From NCBI GenBank assembly GCA_016794425.1, contig JAEUHR010000017.1:176773-240772 (forward strand): a stretch of DNA of 64,000 nucleotides, read 5' to 3'. Positions 53,395 through 60,951 of the stretch are shown in pieces (position 1 is the stretch's first letter; each line of letters opens with the position of its first letter). Source of the stretch: Planctomycetota bacterium. GTDB taxonomy: Bacteria; Planctomycetota; UBA1135; UBA2386. The notes below the pieces were generated by a model that did not search any database, was not told the DNA's origin, and saw only the letters and a program-made list of their open reading frames with translations. The position numbers and the translations under genes were made by a program.

Positions 53395-54705
53395 ATGTCG
53401 CGTCCGCTGGCAGTGATCTGCCTGGCTGCCGGTCTCGGCAAGCGCACGAAGGTCAGCACGCCCAAGGTGTTGCTGCCCGTGTGCGGCCGCACGCTGGTGG
53501 CGTCGGCGCTCGCCGCCGTGGTGCCGCTGCAGCCGCAGCGCACGGTCGTCGTGCTGCACCACCAGAAGGACCTGGTGCAGAAGTCGCTGCAGGCGTCGCT
53601 CGGCGACTCGCTGCGCGACGTGCGCTACGTCGACCAGGGGACGCCCAAGGGCACCGGTCACGCGGTGCAGGTCGCGATGCAGGCGCTCGGCGACTTCCGC
53701 GGCGACGTGCTGGTGGTCTACGGCGACTGTCCGCTGGTCACGACCGAGACGCTGCGCGAGCTGTGTGCGTTGCGCGACGACGCGCCGTGTGCGGTGCTGA
53801 CCGCGTGTCCGGAGAACCCGACCGGGCTCGGCCGCATCCTGCGCGACGCCGACGGCAACTTCGTCGGCATCCGCGAGGAGCGCGACTGCAGCGAGGAAGA
53901 GCGCGCGATCGACGAGATCAACGCGGGGTTCTACTGCTTCGACAGCGAGGCACTGCGTCCGGCGTTGCAGGGGCTGCGGCCCGACAACGCGCAGGGCGAG
54001 TACTACCTGACCGACGCGGTCGCCAGCTTCGCCGCCGCCGGCCTGCCGGTGCCGACGCTCGAGACCGGTGATCCGACCGAGATCCAGGGCGTCAACTCGC
54101 TGGCCGACCTGGCGATGGCGCGCCAGATCCTGCAGGAACGGATCCTCTACGAGCACCTGTTGAACGGCGTGCTGATCGTCGATCCGGCGACGACCTGGAT
54201 CGACCACGGCGTCGCGATCGGCCGCGACACGCGGATCCTGCCGTGCACGGTGATCGGCACCGGCTGCGTGATCGGCCAGAACTGCGAGGTCGGGCCGTTC
54301 GCGCACCTGCGCGCCGGCACCGTGCTCGAGGACGGCGCCGAGATCGGCAACTTCGTCGAAGCCAAGAAGACCGTGATGGGGGCCGGCGCCAAGGCCAAGC
54401 ACCTGACCTACCTCGGCGACACCACGGTCGGCGCGCGCGCCAACATCGGCGCCGGCACGATCACGGCGAACTACGACGGCGTGCACAAGCACCCGACCGT
54501 GATCGGCGAGCGCTGCTTCGTCGGCAGCGGCAGCGTGCTGGTCGCGCCGACCGAACTGGGCGCCCACTCGATGACTGGCGCCGGCGCGATCGTCACCCGC
54601 GGCACCAAGGTCGGTGCGGGCGAAGTCTGGGTCGGCGTGCCGGCGAAGAAGCTGAAGCAGCGCGAGCTGCCGACCGGCGGCCACGGCGCCAAGGACAAGG
54701 CATGA
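53395..54705 (+). CDS. glmU: bifunctional GlmU (UDP-GlcNAc pyrophosphorylase / GlcN-1-P acetyltransferase)
   Basis: Makes UDP-N-acetylglucosamine for peptidoglycan and other glycans. The 436 residues contain the N-terminal nucleotidyltransferase signature LAAGLGKRTKVSTPKVLLPV, QGTPKGTGHAVQ and VYGDCPLV, then the left-handed beta-helix of hexapeptide repeats from about residue 240. GPFAHLRAGTVLEDGAEIGN, EAKKTVMGAGAKAKHLTYLG and GAGTITANYDG are the acetyltransferase-site motifs. It is slightly shorter than typical GlmU (about 450). Overlaps prs by 4 bases (ATGA), a common arrangement. Confidence 0.93.
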   Translation: MSRPLAVICLAAGLGKRTKVSTPKVLLPVCGRTLVASALAAVVPLQPQRTVVVLHHQKDLVQKSLQASLGDSLRDVRYVDQGTPKGTGHAVQVAMQALGDFRGDVLVVYGDCPLVTTETLRELCALRDDAPCAVLTACPENPTGLGRILRDADGNFVGIREERDCSEEERAIDEINAGFYCFDSEALRPALQGLRPDNAQGEYYLTDAVASFAAAGLPVPTLETGDPTEIQGVNSLADLAMARQILQERILYEHLLNGVLIVDPATTWIDHGVAIGRDTRILPCTVIGTGCVIGQNCEVGPFAHLRAGTVLEDGAEIGNFVEAKKTVMGAGAKAKHLTYLGDTTVGARANIGAGTITANYDGVHKHPTVIGERCFVGSGSVLVAPTELGAHSMTGAGAIVTRGTKVGAGEVWVGVPAKKLKQRELPTGGHGAKDKA

Positions 54706-55655
54706 GCATGCGCGGCGAACGGTTGCGTGTTTTCACCGGCACCGCCCATCCGCGGCTGGCGCACGACATCTGCGCGTTCATGGGCGTGCCGCTCGGTGCC
54801 GCGTCGCTGGCGCGCTTCCCCGACGGCGAGATCAACCTGAAGGTCGAGTGCGACGTGCGCGGCGCCGACGTGTTCGTCGTGCAGCCGACCTGTCCGAACG
54901 TGCACGAGCACCTGTTCGAGCTGTTGTCGTTCGCGGACTGCCTGCGCCGCGCCTCGGCCGACCGGATCACCGCGGTGATCCCGTACTTCGGTTACGCCCG
55001 CAAGGACCGCAAGGACGAGGGCCGCGTGCCGATCAACGCCAAGCTGGTCGCCAACCTGCTGGTGACCGCCGGCTACAACCGCGTCGTCGCGGTCGACCTG
55101 CACGCGGCGCAGATCCAGGGCTTCTTCGACATCCCGGTCGACCACCTCTACGCGCGGCCGGTGATGATCGAGCGCGTGCGCCAGCTCGACACCGAGAACG
55201 TCATGGTGGTGTCGCCGGACATCGGCGGCACCAAGCTGGCGCGGGCCTACGCCAAGGACCTCGGCTGCGACCTCGCGATCATCGACAAGCGCCGCATCAG
55301 CGGTGAGCAGACGGTGATCGAGCACGTGATCGGCGACGTCAAGAACCGCGACGTGCTGCTGGTCGACGACATGGTTTCGACCGGCGGTTCGATCGTCGAC
55401 GCGGCGCGCATCGTCAAGGAGAAGGGCGCGCGCAAGGTGTTCATCATCGCCACGCACGCCGTGTTGTCCGGCAACGCCGTCGACCGCCTCAACAAGGCCG
55501 ACGTCGAGAAGATCCTGTTCGCCGACACGGTGCCGGTGCACGACAAGGGCATCACCCGGCTCGAGGTCTGCTCGATGGCGCAGCTGCTCGCGCGCGCCAT
55601 CGACCGCATCCACCGCAGCGAGAGTGTCAGCATCCTGTTCGAGAGCGAGCGCTAG
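54702..55655 (+). CDS. prs: ribose-phosphate pyrophosphokinase
   Basis: Makes PRPP from ribose-5-phosphate and ATP. The 317 residues include FPDGEINLKV, VIPYFGYARKDRKD, the PRPP-binding DLHAAQIQGFFDIPVDHL and the VLLVDDMVSTGGSI loop that binds the ribose phosphate. The start at 54702 (MSMRGERL) overlaps the glmU stop; a second ATG at 54708 would be two residues shorter. The glmU-prs-rplY-pth order here is common in bacteria. Confidence 0.95.
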   Translation: MSMRGERLRVFTGTAHPRLAHDICAFMGVPLGAASLARFPDGEINLKVECDVRGADVFVVQPTCPNVHEHLFELLSFADCLRRASADRITAVIPYFGYARKDRKDEGRVPINAKLVANLLVTAGYNRVVAVDLHAAQIQGFFDIPVDHLYARPVMIERVRQLDTENVMVVSPDIGGTKLARAYAKDLGCDLAIIDKRRISGEQTVIEHVIGDVKNRDVLLVDDMVSTGGSIVDAARIVKEKGARKVFIIATHAVLSGNAVDRLNKADVEKILFADTVPVHDKGITRLEVCSMAQLLARAIDRIHRSESVSILFESER

Positions 55656-55705
55656 CGCGCCTTCGGACTCCGTCTTCACCGCATCCATCAGAACGAGGTA
55701 GAGCT

Positions 55706-56392
55706 ATGCAAGTCGTCCGCATGAAGGCCGAGCGCCGCACCGCGCTCGGTCGCAACCAGGTCGCCAACCTGCGCCAGCAAGGCTGGCTGCCCGCCGTCGT
55801 CTACGGCGAAGGCAAGGAGCCGATGTCGATCGCGATCTCCGAGTGGGAACTCGAGCAGCACGTGAAGGCGCACCACCGCGTGTTCCAGATCGAGGTCGGC
55901 GGCGCGTCGCAGTCGGCGCTGCTGCAGGAGGTCGCGTGGCACGCGACCACCGACCGGCCGCTGCACGTCGACTTCAAGCGCATCGACCTGACCAAGCCGA
56001 TCGACACCGAAGTCGAGGTCACGCTGATCGGGCACCCGGTCGGCCTCGGCAAGGGTGGCTCGCTGATCAAGGACCACGTCGTCCTGACCGTGCGCTGCCT
56101 GCCGACCGCGATCCCGGACGGCATCGAGCACGACGTCGGCGCGCTGGACCTCGACCAGGGTGTCACGGCCGGCCAGATCACGCTGCCGGCCGGCGTCACG
56201 CTGGTGACCCCGGCGCACACGTCGGTCTGCCACGTCGCCCTGATCGTCGTCGCGGCCACGCCGGCGGCGCCGGCGGCGGCTCCGGCCGAGGGTGCGGCGC
56301 CCGCCGAGGGTGCCGCGGCCCCGGCCAAGGGTGCCGCGCCGGCGGCTCCGGCCAAGGGTGCGCCCGCCAAGGGCGGCCCGGCCAAGGGCTGA
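55706..56392 (+). CDS. rplY: ribosomal protein bL25 (Ctc form) with Ala/Pro/Lys tail
   Basis: 5S-rRNA-binding ribosomal protein of 228 residues. The N-terminal domain has ERRTALGRNQVANLRQQGWLPAVVYG in pieces (GRNQVANLRQQGWLPAVVYG), and the C-terminal TL5-like domain includes DFKRIDLTKPIDTEVEV and GHPVGLGKGGSL. The final 45 residues are a low-complexity Ala/Pro/Gly/Lys tail made of PAEGAA and PAKGAA units. GAGGT lies 7 bases before the ATG. It follows prs by 50 bases and is followed by pth after 79 bases. bL25-pth adjacency is usual. Confidence 0.93.
   Translation: MQVVRMKAERRTALGRNQVANLRQQGWLPAVVYGEGKEPMSIAISEWELEQHVKAHHRVFQIEVGGASQSALLQEVAWHATTDRPLHVDFKRIDLTKPIDTEVEVTLIGHPVGLGKGGSLIKDHVVLTVRCLPTAIPDGIEHDVGALDLDQGVTAGQITLPAGVTLVTPAHTSVCHVALIVVAATPAAPAAAPAEGAAPAEGAAAPAKGAAPAAPAKGAPAKGGPAKG
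56270..56390 (+). repeat. low-complexity tail repeat within rplY
   Basis: The last 40 codons of rplY repeat GCC/GCG/CCG/AAG-type units coding for PAEGAA and PAKGAA blocks. It is a coding repeat that can vary in copy number; it is not mobile. Confidence 0.6.
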
Positions 56393-56421
56393 GCCGATGC
56401 GGGCAGTCGGCGTGGTCGGGC

Positions 56422-56450
56422 TTGCCTGCGGGGCCCGCGCTGCGTAGCCT
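56422..56450 (+). promoter_or_regulatory. sigma70-type promoter of the pth-rpsF-rpsR-rplI operon
   Basis: TTGCCT (56422-56427) and TAGCCT (56445-56450) are separated by exactly 17 bases. Transcription would begin near 56457, about 15 bases before the pth ATG. It lies in the 79-base gap after rplY. Confidence 0.45.
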
Positions 56451-56471
56451 GCTCGCCCCCTGGACGCCGCC

Positions 56472-57212
56472 ATGGGCTGGCACCGCATCGTTCTCGGCAT
56501 CGGCAACCCCGGCGCCGAGTACGAGCAGACCCGACACAACGTCGGGTTCATGGTGCTGGACCTGCTGGCCCAGCGACTGGGGGTCGCCTTCGAACGGCTC
56601 GAGCGGCGCGCGACCGATGGTGCGCGCGCCTTCTCGGGCAAGGTGAAGGCGAAGGTCGGCGAGGGTCGCCGGAAGGGACGCGAGTTCCTGCTGGTGAAGC
56701 CGCAGACCTACGTGAACTTGTCCGGAGACGTCGCTGCGCCGCTGCTGCGGGCCGCAGGGCGGAACCCGGACGCGCTCTTTGTGATCGTCGATGACCTGAA
56801 CCTACCGCTGGGCCGGATGCGTGTCCGGCCGTCGGGGAGCGCAGGGGGCCACAACGGCCTCAAGTCCATCCAGCAGATGCTGGGCTCGGATGCGTTTCCC
56901 CGTCTCCGTCTCGGTATCGGACCACTCCACGACGAATCGTCGTCGTCGGGTACCGAAGGTCGTCGTCGCGCCGAGCTGCACGCTGCAGACTGGCCCGACT
57001 TCGTCCTGGCTCCATTCCTCCCGGAGGAACGTGAGGTTCTCGGTCGTGTGCTCGCCCGTGCCGCCGACTGTGCGGAAGCCTGGCTCGGTGGAACGGACGT
57101 GCAGGAACTGATGGGAACCTACAACGGTCTCGATCTGGCCTCCGACGAGGGGTCCGGGCGCGGCCGCGCGGGTTCCACTGGAACGGACACGGGCCCACGC
57201 CCGGGAGAATGA
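56472..57212 (+). CDS. pth: peptidyl-tRNA hydrolase
   Basis: Releases peptides from dropped peptidyl-tRNA. The 246 residues contain GIGNPGAEYEQTRHNVG (Asn and catalytic His), VKPQTYVNLSG, and VIVDDLNLPLGRMRVR with GSAGGHNGLKSI. The region after LRLGIG has a Ser/Arg-rich insert (DESSSSGTEGRRRAELH) where shorter family members have the GRP loop, and the C-terminal 40 residues are a hydrophilic extension. The total is therefore longer than the usual 190-200 residues. The stop overlaps the rpsF start (ATGA). Confidence 0.92.
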   Translation: MGWHRIVLGIGNPGAEYEQTRHNVGFMVLDLLAQRLGVAFERLERRATDGARAFSGKVKAKVGEGRRKGREFLLVKPQTYVNLSGDVAAPLLRAAGRNPDALFVIVDDLNLPLGRMRVRPSGSAGGHNGLKSIQQMLGSDAFPRLRLGIGPLHDESSSSGTEGRRRAELHAADWPDFVLAPFLPEEREVLGRVLARAADCAEAWLGGTDVQELMGTYNGLDLASDEGSGRGRAGSTGTDTGPRPGE

Positions 57213-57670
57213 CTTTGCAACGCACCCGCACCTACGAATGCATGTGCCTCCTCGACAATCGGGAGGTTCGCAAGGGCTGGCAACCGCTGAAGGACGCGGT
57301 GCTGGGCCTGTTCACGAAGCACGGCGCCAAGATCCTCAGCGGCAAGCGCTGGGACGAGCGGCGGCTCGCCTACCCGATCAAGGGGCAGCACCGCGGCACC
57401 TACCTTCTCGTCTACCTGGCCGCCGACACGCAGGCCCTCGCCGGCATCCGCCGCGACCTGCAGTTCAACGAGGCGCTGCTGCGGTTCCTGCTGGTCGACT
57501 GCGAGCAGGTGCCGGAGAACGCCTACGAACCCGAGGCGGCCTTCGACGTCAACACGATCCCGGCCGACGACGCGCCCCCGGCGCCCGAGCCGGTGCCCGA
57601 GACCGTCGAGGTGTCGTCGAGCACCGACGGTGTGGAAGCCGCGCCGGCCAAGGAGGCCACGGAGTCATGA
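57209..57670 (+). CDS. rpsF: ribosomal protein bS6
   Basis: Small-subunit protein of 153 residues. TRTYECMCLLDNRE opens the ferredoxin-like fold and KRWDERRLAYPIKGQHRGTY and LQFNEALLRFLLV are the standard conserved parts. A 50-residue acidic and Pro/Glu-rich C-terminal tail extends beyond the fold. It overlaps pth and rpsR by 4 bases each, and no ssb gene lies between rpsF and rpsR, unlike the arrangement common in many bacteria. Confidence 0.93.
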   Translation: MTLQRTRTYECMCLLDNREVRKGWQPLKDAVLGLFTKHGAKILSGKRWDERRLAYPIKGQHRGTYLLVYLAADTQALAGIRRDLQFNEALLRFLLVDCEQVPENAYEPEAAFDVNTIPADDAPPAPEPVPETVEVSSSTDGVEAAPAKEATES

Positions 57671-57954
57671 GCATGAGTTCGGTCGATTCCAACAGTGGCT
57701 CGTACGGCGGTGGCGGCCGCGATGGTGGTCGCCGCAGCAAGTTCGGCCGGTTCGGCGCGCGTCGTCGCGAGGTGCTCCCCGAGGAGCCGCTCGACTACAA
57801 GAACGTCGCCTATCTGTCCAAGTTCGTGTCCGCGAACGGCCGGATCCAGTCGCGCAAGCGCACCGGCTTCTCGGGCCAGAACCAGCGCATGCTGGCGTCC
57901 GCGATCAAGCGCGCGCGCCTGTGCGCCCTGATGCCGTTCGTCGGGAGGATGTGA
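57667..57954 (+). CDS. rpsR: ribosomal protein bS18
   Basis: Small-subunit protein of 95 residues. The conserved core is LDYKNVAYLSKFVSANGRI, then QSRKRTGFSGQNQRMLASAI and KRARLCALMPF. An N-terminal Gly/Ser/Arg-rich extension of about 30 residues precedes it. AAGGAGG lies 10 bases before ATG 57667. It is followed by rplI after 1 base (GGGAGG at 57941-57946 serves rplI). Confidence 0.93.
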   Translation: MSMSSVDSNSGSYGGGGRDGGRRSKFGRFGARRREVLPEEPLDYKNVAYLSKFVSANGRIQSRKRTGFSGQNQRMLASAIKRARLCALMPFVGRM

Positions 57955-57955
57955 C

Positions 57956-58408
57956 ATGGAACTCCTGTTGAAGCAGAACGTGGAGCACCTCGGCCGCACC
58001 GGCGACGTCGTCGCGGTGAAGCCGGGCTACGCGCGCAACTACCTGCTGCCGCGCGGCCTCGCGGTCATGGTGACGAAGTCCAACGTCGCCGAGATCGAGC
58101 GGGTCCGCGCGCTGGCGTTGCTCGAAGAGCAGAACCGCGTCCAGGGCCTCAAGGAACTGGCGGCCAAGCTGGCCGAGGCCTCGGTCACGATCGAGGGCAA
58201 GGCCAACGCCGAAGGCCACCTGTTCGGCTCGGTGACCGGCATGCACGTCGCGGCCGCGTTGCGCGAGAAGGGCATCCACGTCGACGACCGGCAGGTGCGC
58301 CTCGCGCAGCCGCTGAAGGAGATCGGCGTGTTCGAAGTGCCGATCCACCTGCACACGACGATCGAGGCGACCGTGAAGGTCTGGGTCGTCCAGCAGAAGC
58401 CGCAGTGA
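57956..58408 (+). CDS. rplI: ribosomal protein bL9
   Basis: Large-subunit protein of 150 residues that binds 23S rRNA near the L1 stalk. The N-terminal domain has ELLLKQNVEHLGRTGDVVAVKPGYARNYLLPRG in pieces (VAVKPGYARNYLLPRGLAV), a long connecting helix follows (LALLEEQNRVQGLKELAAKL), and the C-terminal domain ends VPIHLHTTIEATVKVWVV. Length and motifs are typical. A strong hairpin follows directly after the stop, marking the probable end of this operon. Confidence 0.95.
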   Translation: MELLLKQNVEHLGRTGDVVAVKPGYARNYLLPRGLAVMVTKSNVAEIERVRALALLEEQNRVQGLKELAAKLAEASVTIEGKANAEGHLFGSVTGMHVAAALREKGIHVDDRQVRLAQPLKEIGVFEVPIHLHTTIEATVKVWVVQQKPQ

Positions 58409-58417
58409 CGTCGCTGC

Positions 58418-58441
58418 GCCGGGCCGCGCGTGCGGCCCGGC
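58418..58441 (+). terminator. perfect 10-bp hairpin after rplI
   Basis: GCCGGGCCGC, loop GCGT, GCGGCCCGGC: a perfect 10-bp stem, 9 bases after the rplI stop. A second outer pairing (CGTCGC 58409-58414 with GCGACG 58444-58449) extends it. There is no T-run. It most likely ends the pth-rpsF-rpsR-rplI transcript before rimO. Confidence 0.55.
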
Positions 58442-58457
58442 AGGCGACGACCGGTCC

Positions 58458-59813
58458 GTGAACGAAGCGATCCGCGTCTCCCTGATCAGCCTCGGCTGCG
58501 CCCGCAACCTCGTCGACTCGGAGGTCCTGCTCGGCCACGTCGTCGAGGAGGGGCTGCAGGTGGTGCACGATCCGGAGGACGCCGACGTCGTCGTCGTCAA
58601 CACCTGCGGGTTCATCGAGACCGCGAAGCAGGAGTCGATCGACACGATCCTGTCCGTGGCCCGCCTGAAGCAGGAAGGCAACCTGAAGGGCGTGATCGCG
58701 GTCGGCTGCCTCGCGCAGCGCTACGGCGACGAGCTGAAGCGTTCGATCGGCGAGCTCGACGCGGTGTTCGGCCTGTCGGACTACAGCGGCGTGCCGGCCG
58801 TGGTGCGCCGCATCGTCAACGGCAGCGACCGGCGCTGGGTCGCGACCGTCGACGGCGGCCGGCCGAAGGGGCCGCGCAGCGACACCAAACGCGTGCTGCT
58901 GACGCCGAAGAGCTTCGCCTACCTGCGCATCAGCGAGGGCTGCGACCACACCTGCACGTTCTGCGCGATCCCGAAGATGCGCGGCAGGAACCGCAGCAAA
59001 CCGATCGACGTGCTGGTCGAGGAGGCGCAGAACCTCGCCGCGGCGGGCATCAAGGAACTCGTCGTCGTCGCCGAGGACAGCACCGCCTACGGCCTCGACA
59101 CGACGCGCAAGCGCCAGATCCACGTGCTGCTCGAACGCCTCGCCGAGGTCGAAGGCATCGAGTGGATCCGGTTGATGTACGCCTACCCGCACACGGTGCT
59201 GCCGGAACTGACGACGTTCCTGCGCGAGCACCCGAAGGCGGTGAAGTACCTCGACATCCCGATCCAGCACATCAGCTCGCCGATGCTGAAGGCGATGAAG
59301 CGCGGCGTCGCCGGCGAACAGGTGCGCGGCATCCTCGACCGCCTGCGCGCCGAAGTGCCCGGCATCGCGGTGCGCAGCACGCTGATCACGGGCTTCCCCG
59401 GCGAGACCGAGGCGGACTTCGCGGCGCTGCGCACGCTGGTGACCGGCTACCGCTTCGAGCGGCTCGGTGTGTTCCCCTACTCGCAGGAGGAAGGCACGCC
59501 GGCGTTCGACCTGCCGGACCAGATCCCGGCGGCTGTCGCCGAAGCGCGCGCCGGCGAGCTGATGGAACTGCAGCGCGGCGTCATGGGCGCGTTCCAGCGC
59601 TCGTTCGTCGGCCGCACCGTGCCGGTGCTGGTCGACGGCTACGACCAGGACGCCAAGCGCCTGGTCGCCCGCACGCAGGCCGACGCGCCGGAGGTCGACG
59701 GCCGCGTGCTGCTGCCCAAGGGCAGCGCCGAGCCCGGCACGATCGTCACCGTCTCGATCACCGGTGCCGACGACTACGAACTGCACGGCAAGGTCGCCGT
59801 GTCCCGGCGATGA
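58458..59813 (+). CDS. rimO: ribosomal protein S12 methylthiotransferase RimO
   Basis: Radical-SAM enzyme that adds a methylthio group to Asp of ribosomal protein uS12. The 451 residues have the N-terminal UPF0004 domain with its three Cys (SLGCARNLVDSE, VVNTCGFIETAKQES, IAVGCLAQRY), the radical-SAM cluster motif CDHTCTFCAIPKMRG, the IRLMYAYP segment and a C-terminal TRAM domain (VDGRVLLPKG). RimO is favoured over MiaB by SLGCARNLVDSE and the SIGELDAVFG part. The start codon is GTG at 58458. It overlaps pgsA by 4 bases, opening a second operon. Confidence 0.93.
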   Translation: MNEAIRVSLISLGCARNLVDSEVLLGHVVEEGLQVVHDPEDADVVVVNTCGFIETAKQESIDTILSVARLKQEGNLKGVIAVGCLAQRYGDELKRSIGELDAVFGLSDYSGVPAVVRRIVNGSDRRWVATVDGGRPKGPRSDTKRVLLTPKSFAYLRISEGCDHTCTFCAIPKMRGRNRSKPIDVLVEEAQNLAAAGIKELVVVAEDSTAYGLDTTRKRQIHVLLERLAEVEGIEWIRLMYAYPHTVLPELTTFLREHPKAVKYLDIPIQHISSPMLKAMKRGVAGEQVRGILDRLRAEVPGIAVRSTLITGFPGETEADFAALRTLVTGYRFERLGVFPYSQEEGTPAFDLPDQIPAAVAEARAGELMELQRGVMGAFQRSFVGRTVPVLVDGYDQDAKRLVARTQADAPEVDGRVLLPKGSAEPGTIVTVSITGADDYELHGKVAVSRR

Positions 59814-60382
59814 ACCTGCCGAACCTGATCACGCTGAGCCGCCTCGGGTTCACGGCCGGCGTGTTCGTGTGCCTCGAACTCGCGCCGCGTGACGGTGCGA
59901 GCGGGGCGCCGCTGGTCTGGACCGCATTCGTGCTGTTCCTGATCGCCGCGATCACGGACTTCCTCGATGGCTGGCTGGCGCGCAAGTGGAACCTGGTCAC
60001 CGCGTTCGGCCGCGTCGCCGATCCGTTCGCCGACAAGGTGCTGATCGCCGGTTCGCTGATCACGCTGCTGAAGTTCCCGGCCGCGTCGCCGGGGTTGACG
60101 ACCTGGTTCGTGGTCGTCGTCGTCGCGCGCGAGTTCCTGGTGACCGCGGTGCGCGGCGTCGTCGAGGCCGGCGGCAGGGCGTTCCCGGCCGATCGCCTCG
60201 GCAAGTGGAAGATGGTCTCGCAGTGCGTGCTGGTCGGCTGCCTGATGACGCTGGTCGCCGGCAGCGACGTGTGGACGTGGCTCGCGGCGCCGGCGTTCTG
60301 GACGAGCCTCGCGCTGACCGTGGTGTCCGGCGTCAACTACGTCTGGAAGGCGCGCGACGTGCTGTTCGGAGGCAGCCGATGA
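59810..60382 (+). CDS. pgsA: CDP-diacylglycerol-glycerol-3-phosphate 3-phosphatidyltransferase
   Basis: Makes phosphatidylglycerol-phosphate in the inner membrane. The 190 residues include NLPNLITLSRLGFTAGVFV and the CDP-alcohol phosphatidyltransferase motif D-G-x2-A-R-x8-G-x3-D-x3-D, here seen as DGWLARKWNLVTAFGRVADPFAD. There are about four membrane helices. Its stop overlaps the pgpA start (ATGA). pgsA followed by pgpA puts two successive steps of phosphatidylglycerol synthesis together. Confidence 0.92.
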   Translation: MNLPNLITLSRLGFTAGVFVCLELAPRDGASGAPLVWTAFVLFLIAAITDFLDGWLARKWNLVTAFGRVADPFADKVLIAGSLITLLKFPAASPGLTTWFVVVVVAREFLVTAVRGVVEAGGRAFPADRLGKWKMVSQCVLVGCLMTLVAGSDVWTWLAAPAFWTSLALTVVSGVNYVWKARDVLFGGSR

Positions 60383-60870
60383 GTCTGGTCGATCGCCTGC
60401 GCTGGTGTCTGATCACGAGTTTTGGCCTCGGCTGCTCGCCGTGGGCGCCCGGCACGGTCGGCACGCTCGGCGGCGTCGTGCTGGCGGTCTCGCTGCACTG
60501 GGCGCTGCCGGAGCACGTGCTGCTCGCCTGGGGCACCGCGGCGCTGGTGCTGTTCGCGTGGGGGTCGTCGCAGTCGGCGTTCGTCGCGCGGACGTGGCCG
60601 AAGGAGGACCCAGGCCACTTCGTGCTCGACGAGGTCGTCGGCTACCTGGTGACGATGCTGGTCTACGCCGCCGTCGCGGGCCGGCTGCCCGACGCGACCG
60701 CCTACATGGTCGGCTTCTTCGCCTTCCGCGGCTTCGACGTGCTGAAGATCCAGCCGGCCCGCAAGCTCGAAGACCTGCCCGGGGCGCTCGGCATCATGGC
60801 CGACGACCAGATGGCGGGCGTCTACGCCGGGCTGTCGCTGTGGCTGGCCCTGGCGGTTCTCGGCTGGTGA
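60379..60870 (+). CDS. pgpA: phosphatidylglycerophosphatase A
   Basis: Dephosphorylates phosphatidylglycerol-phosphate to phosphatidylglycerol. The 163 residues begin SFGLGCSPWAPGTVGTLGG, the PgpA signature, and include VLDEVVGYLVTML, AFRGFDVLKIQPARKLE and GIMADDQMAGVYA. Helices span the membrane about four times. It overlaps pgsA and is followed by the HAMP/PP2C-like gene after 81 bases. Confidence 0.92.
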   Translation: MSLVDRLRWCLITSFGLGCSPWAPGTVGTLGGVVLAVSLHWALPEHVLLAWGTAALVLFAWGSSQSAFVARTWPKEDPGHFVLDEVVGYLVTMLVYAAVAGRLPDATAYMVGFFAFRGFDVLKIQPARKLEDLPGALGIMADDQMAGVYAGLSLWLALAVLGW

Positions 60871-60951
60871 ACGCGTTCGGTTGGTGACGCCGGCCACACC
60901 GCTCTGCATGATGCGCCGCGCGCGGCGGACCCCGGCCGCAAGACCCTCCCG

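Noticed and set aside
49767..53543. A 1258-codon minus-strand open frame spanning the GSDH gene
   Set aside because: The part beyond 51149 is antisense to the GSDH gene, which has a signal peptide and clear propeller motifs. The frame only reflects high GC content.
56270..56390. Repeat array at the end of rplY, considered as a tandem repeat or CRISPR-like element
   Set aside because: The repeats are codon-level Ala/Pro/Gly/Lys units inside the reading frame, without spacers.
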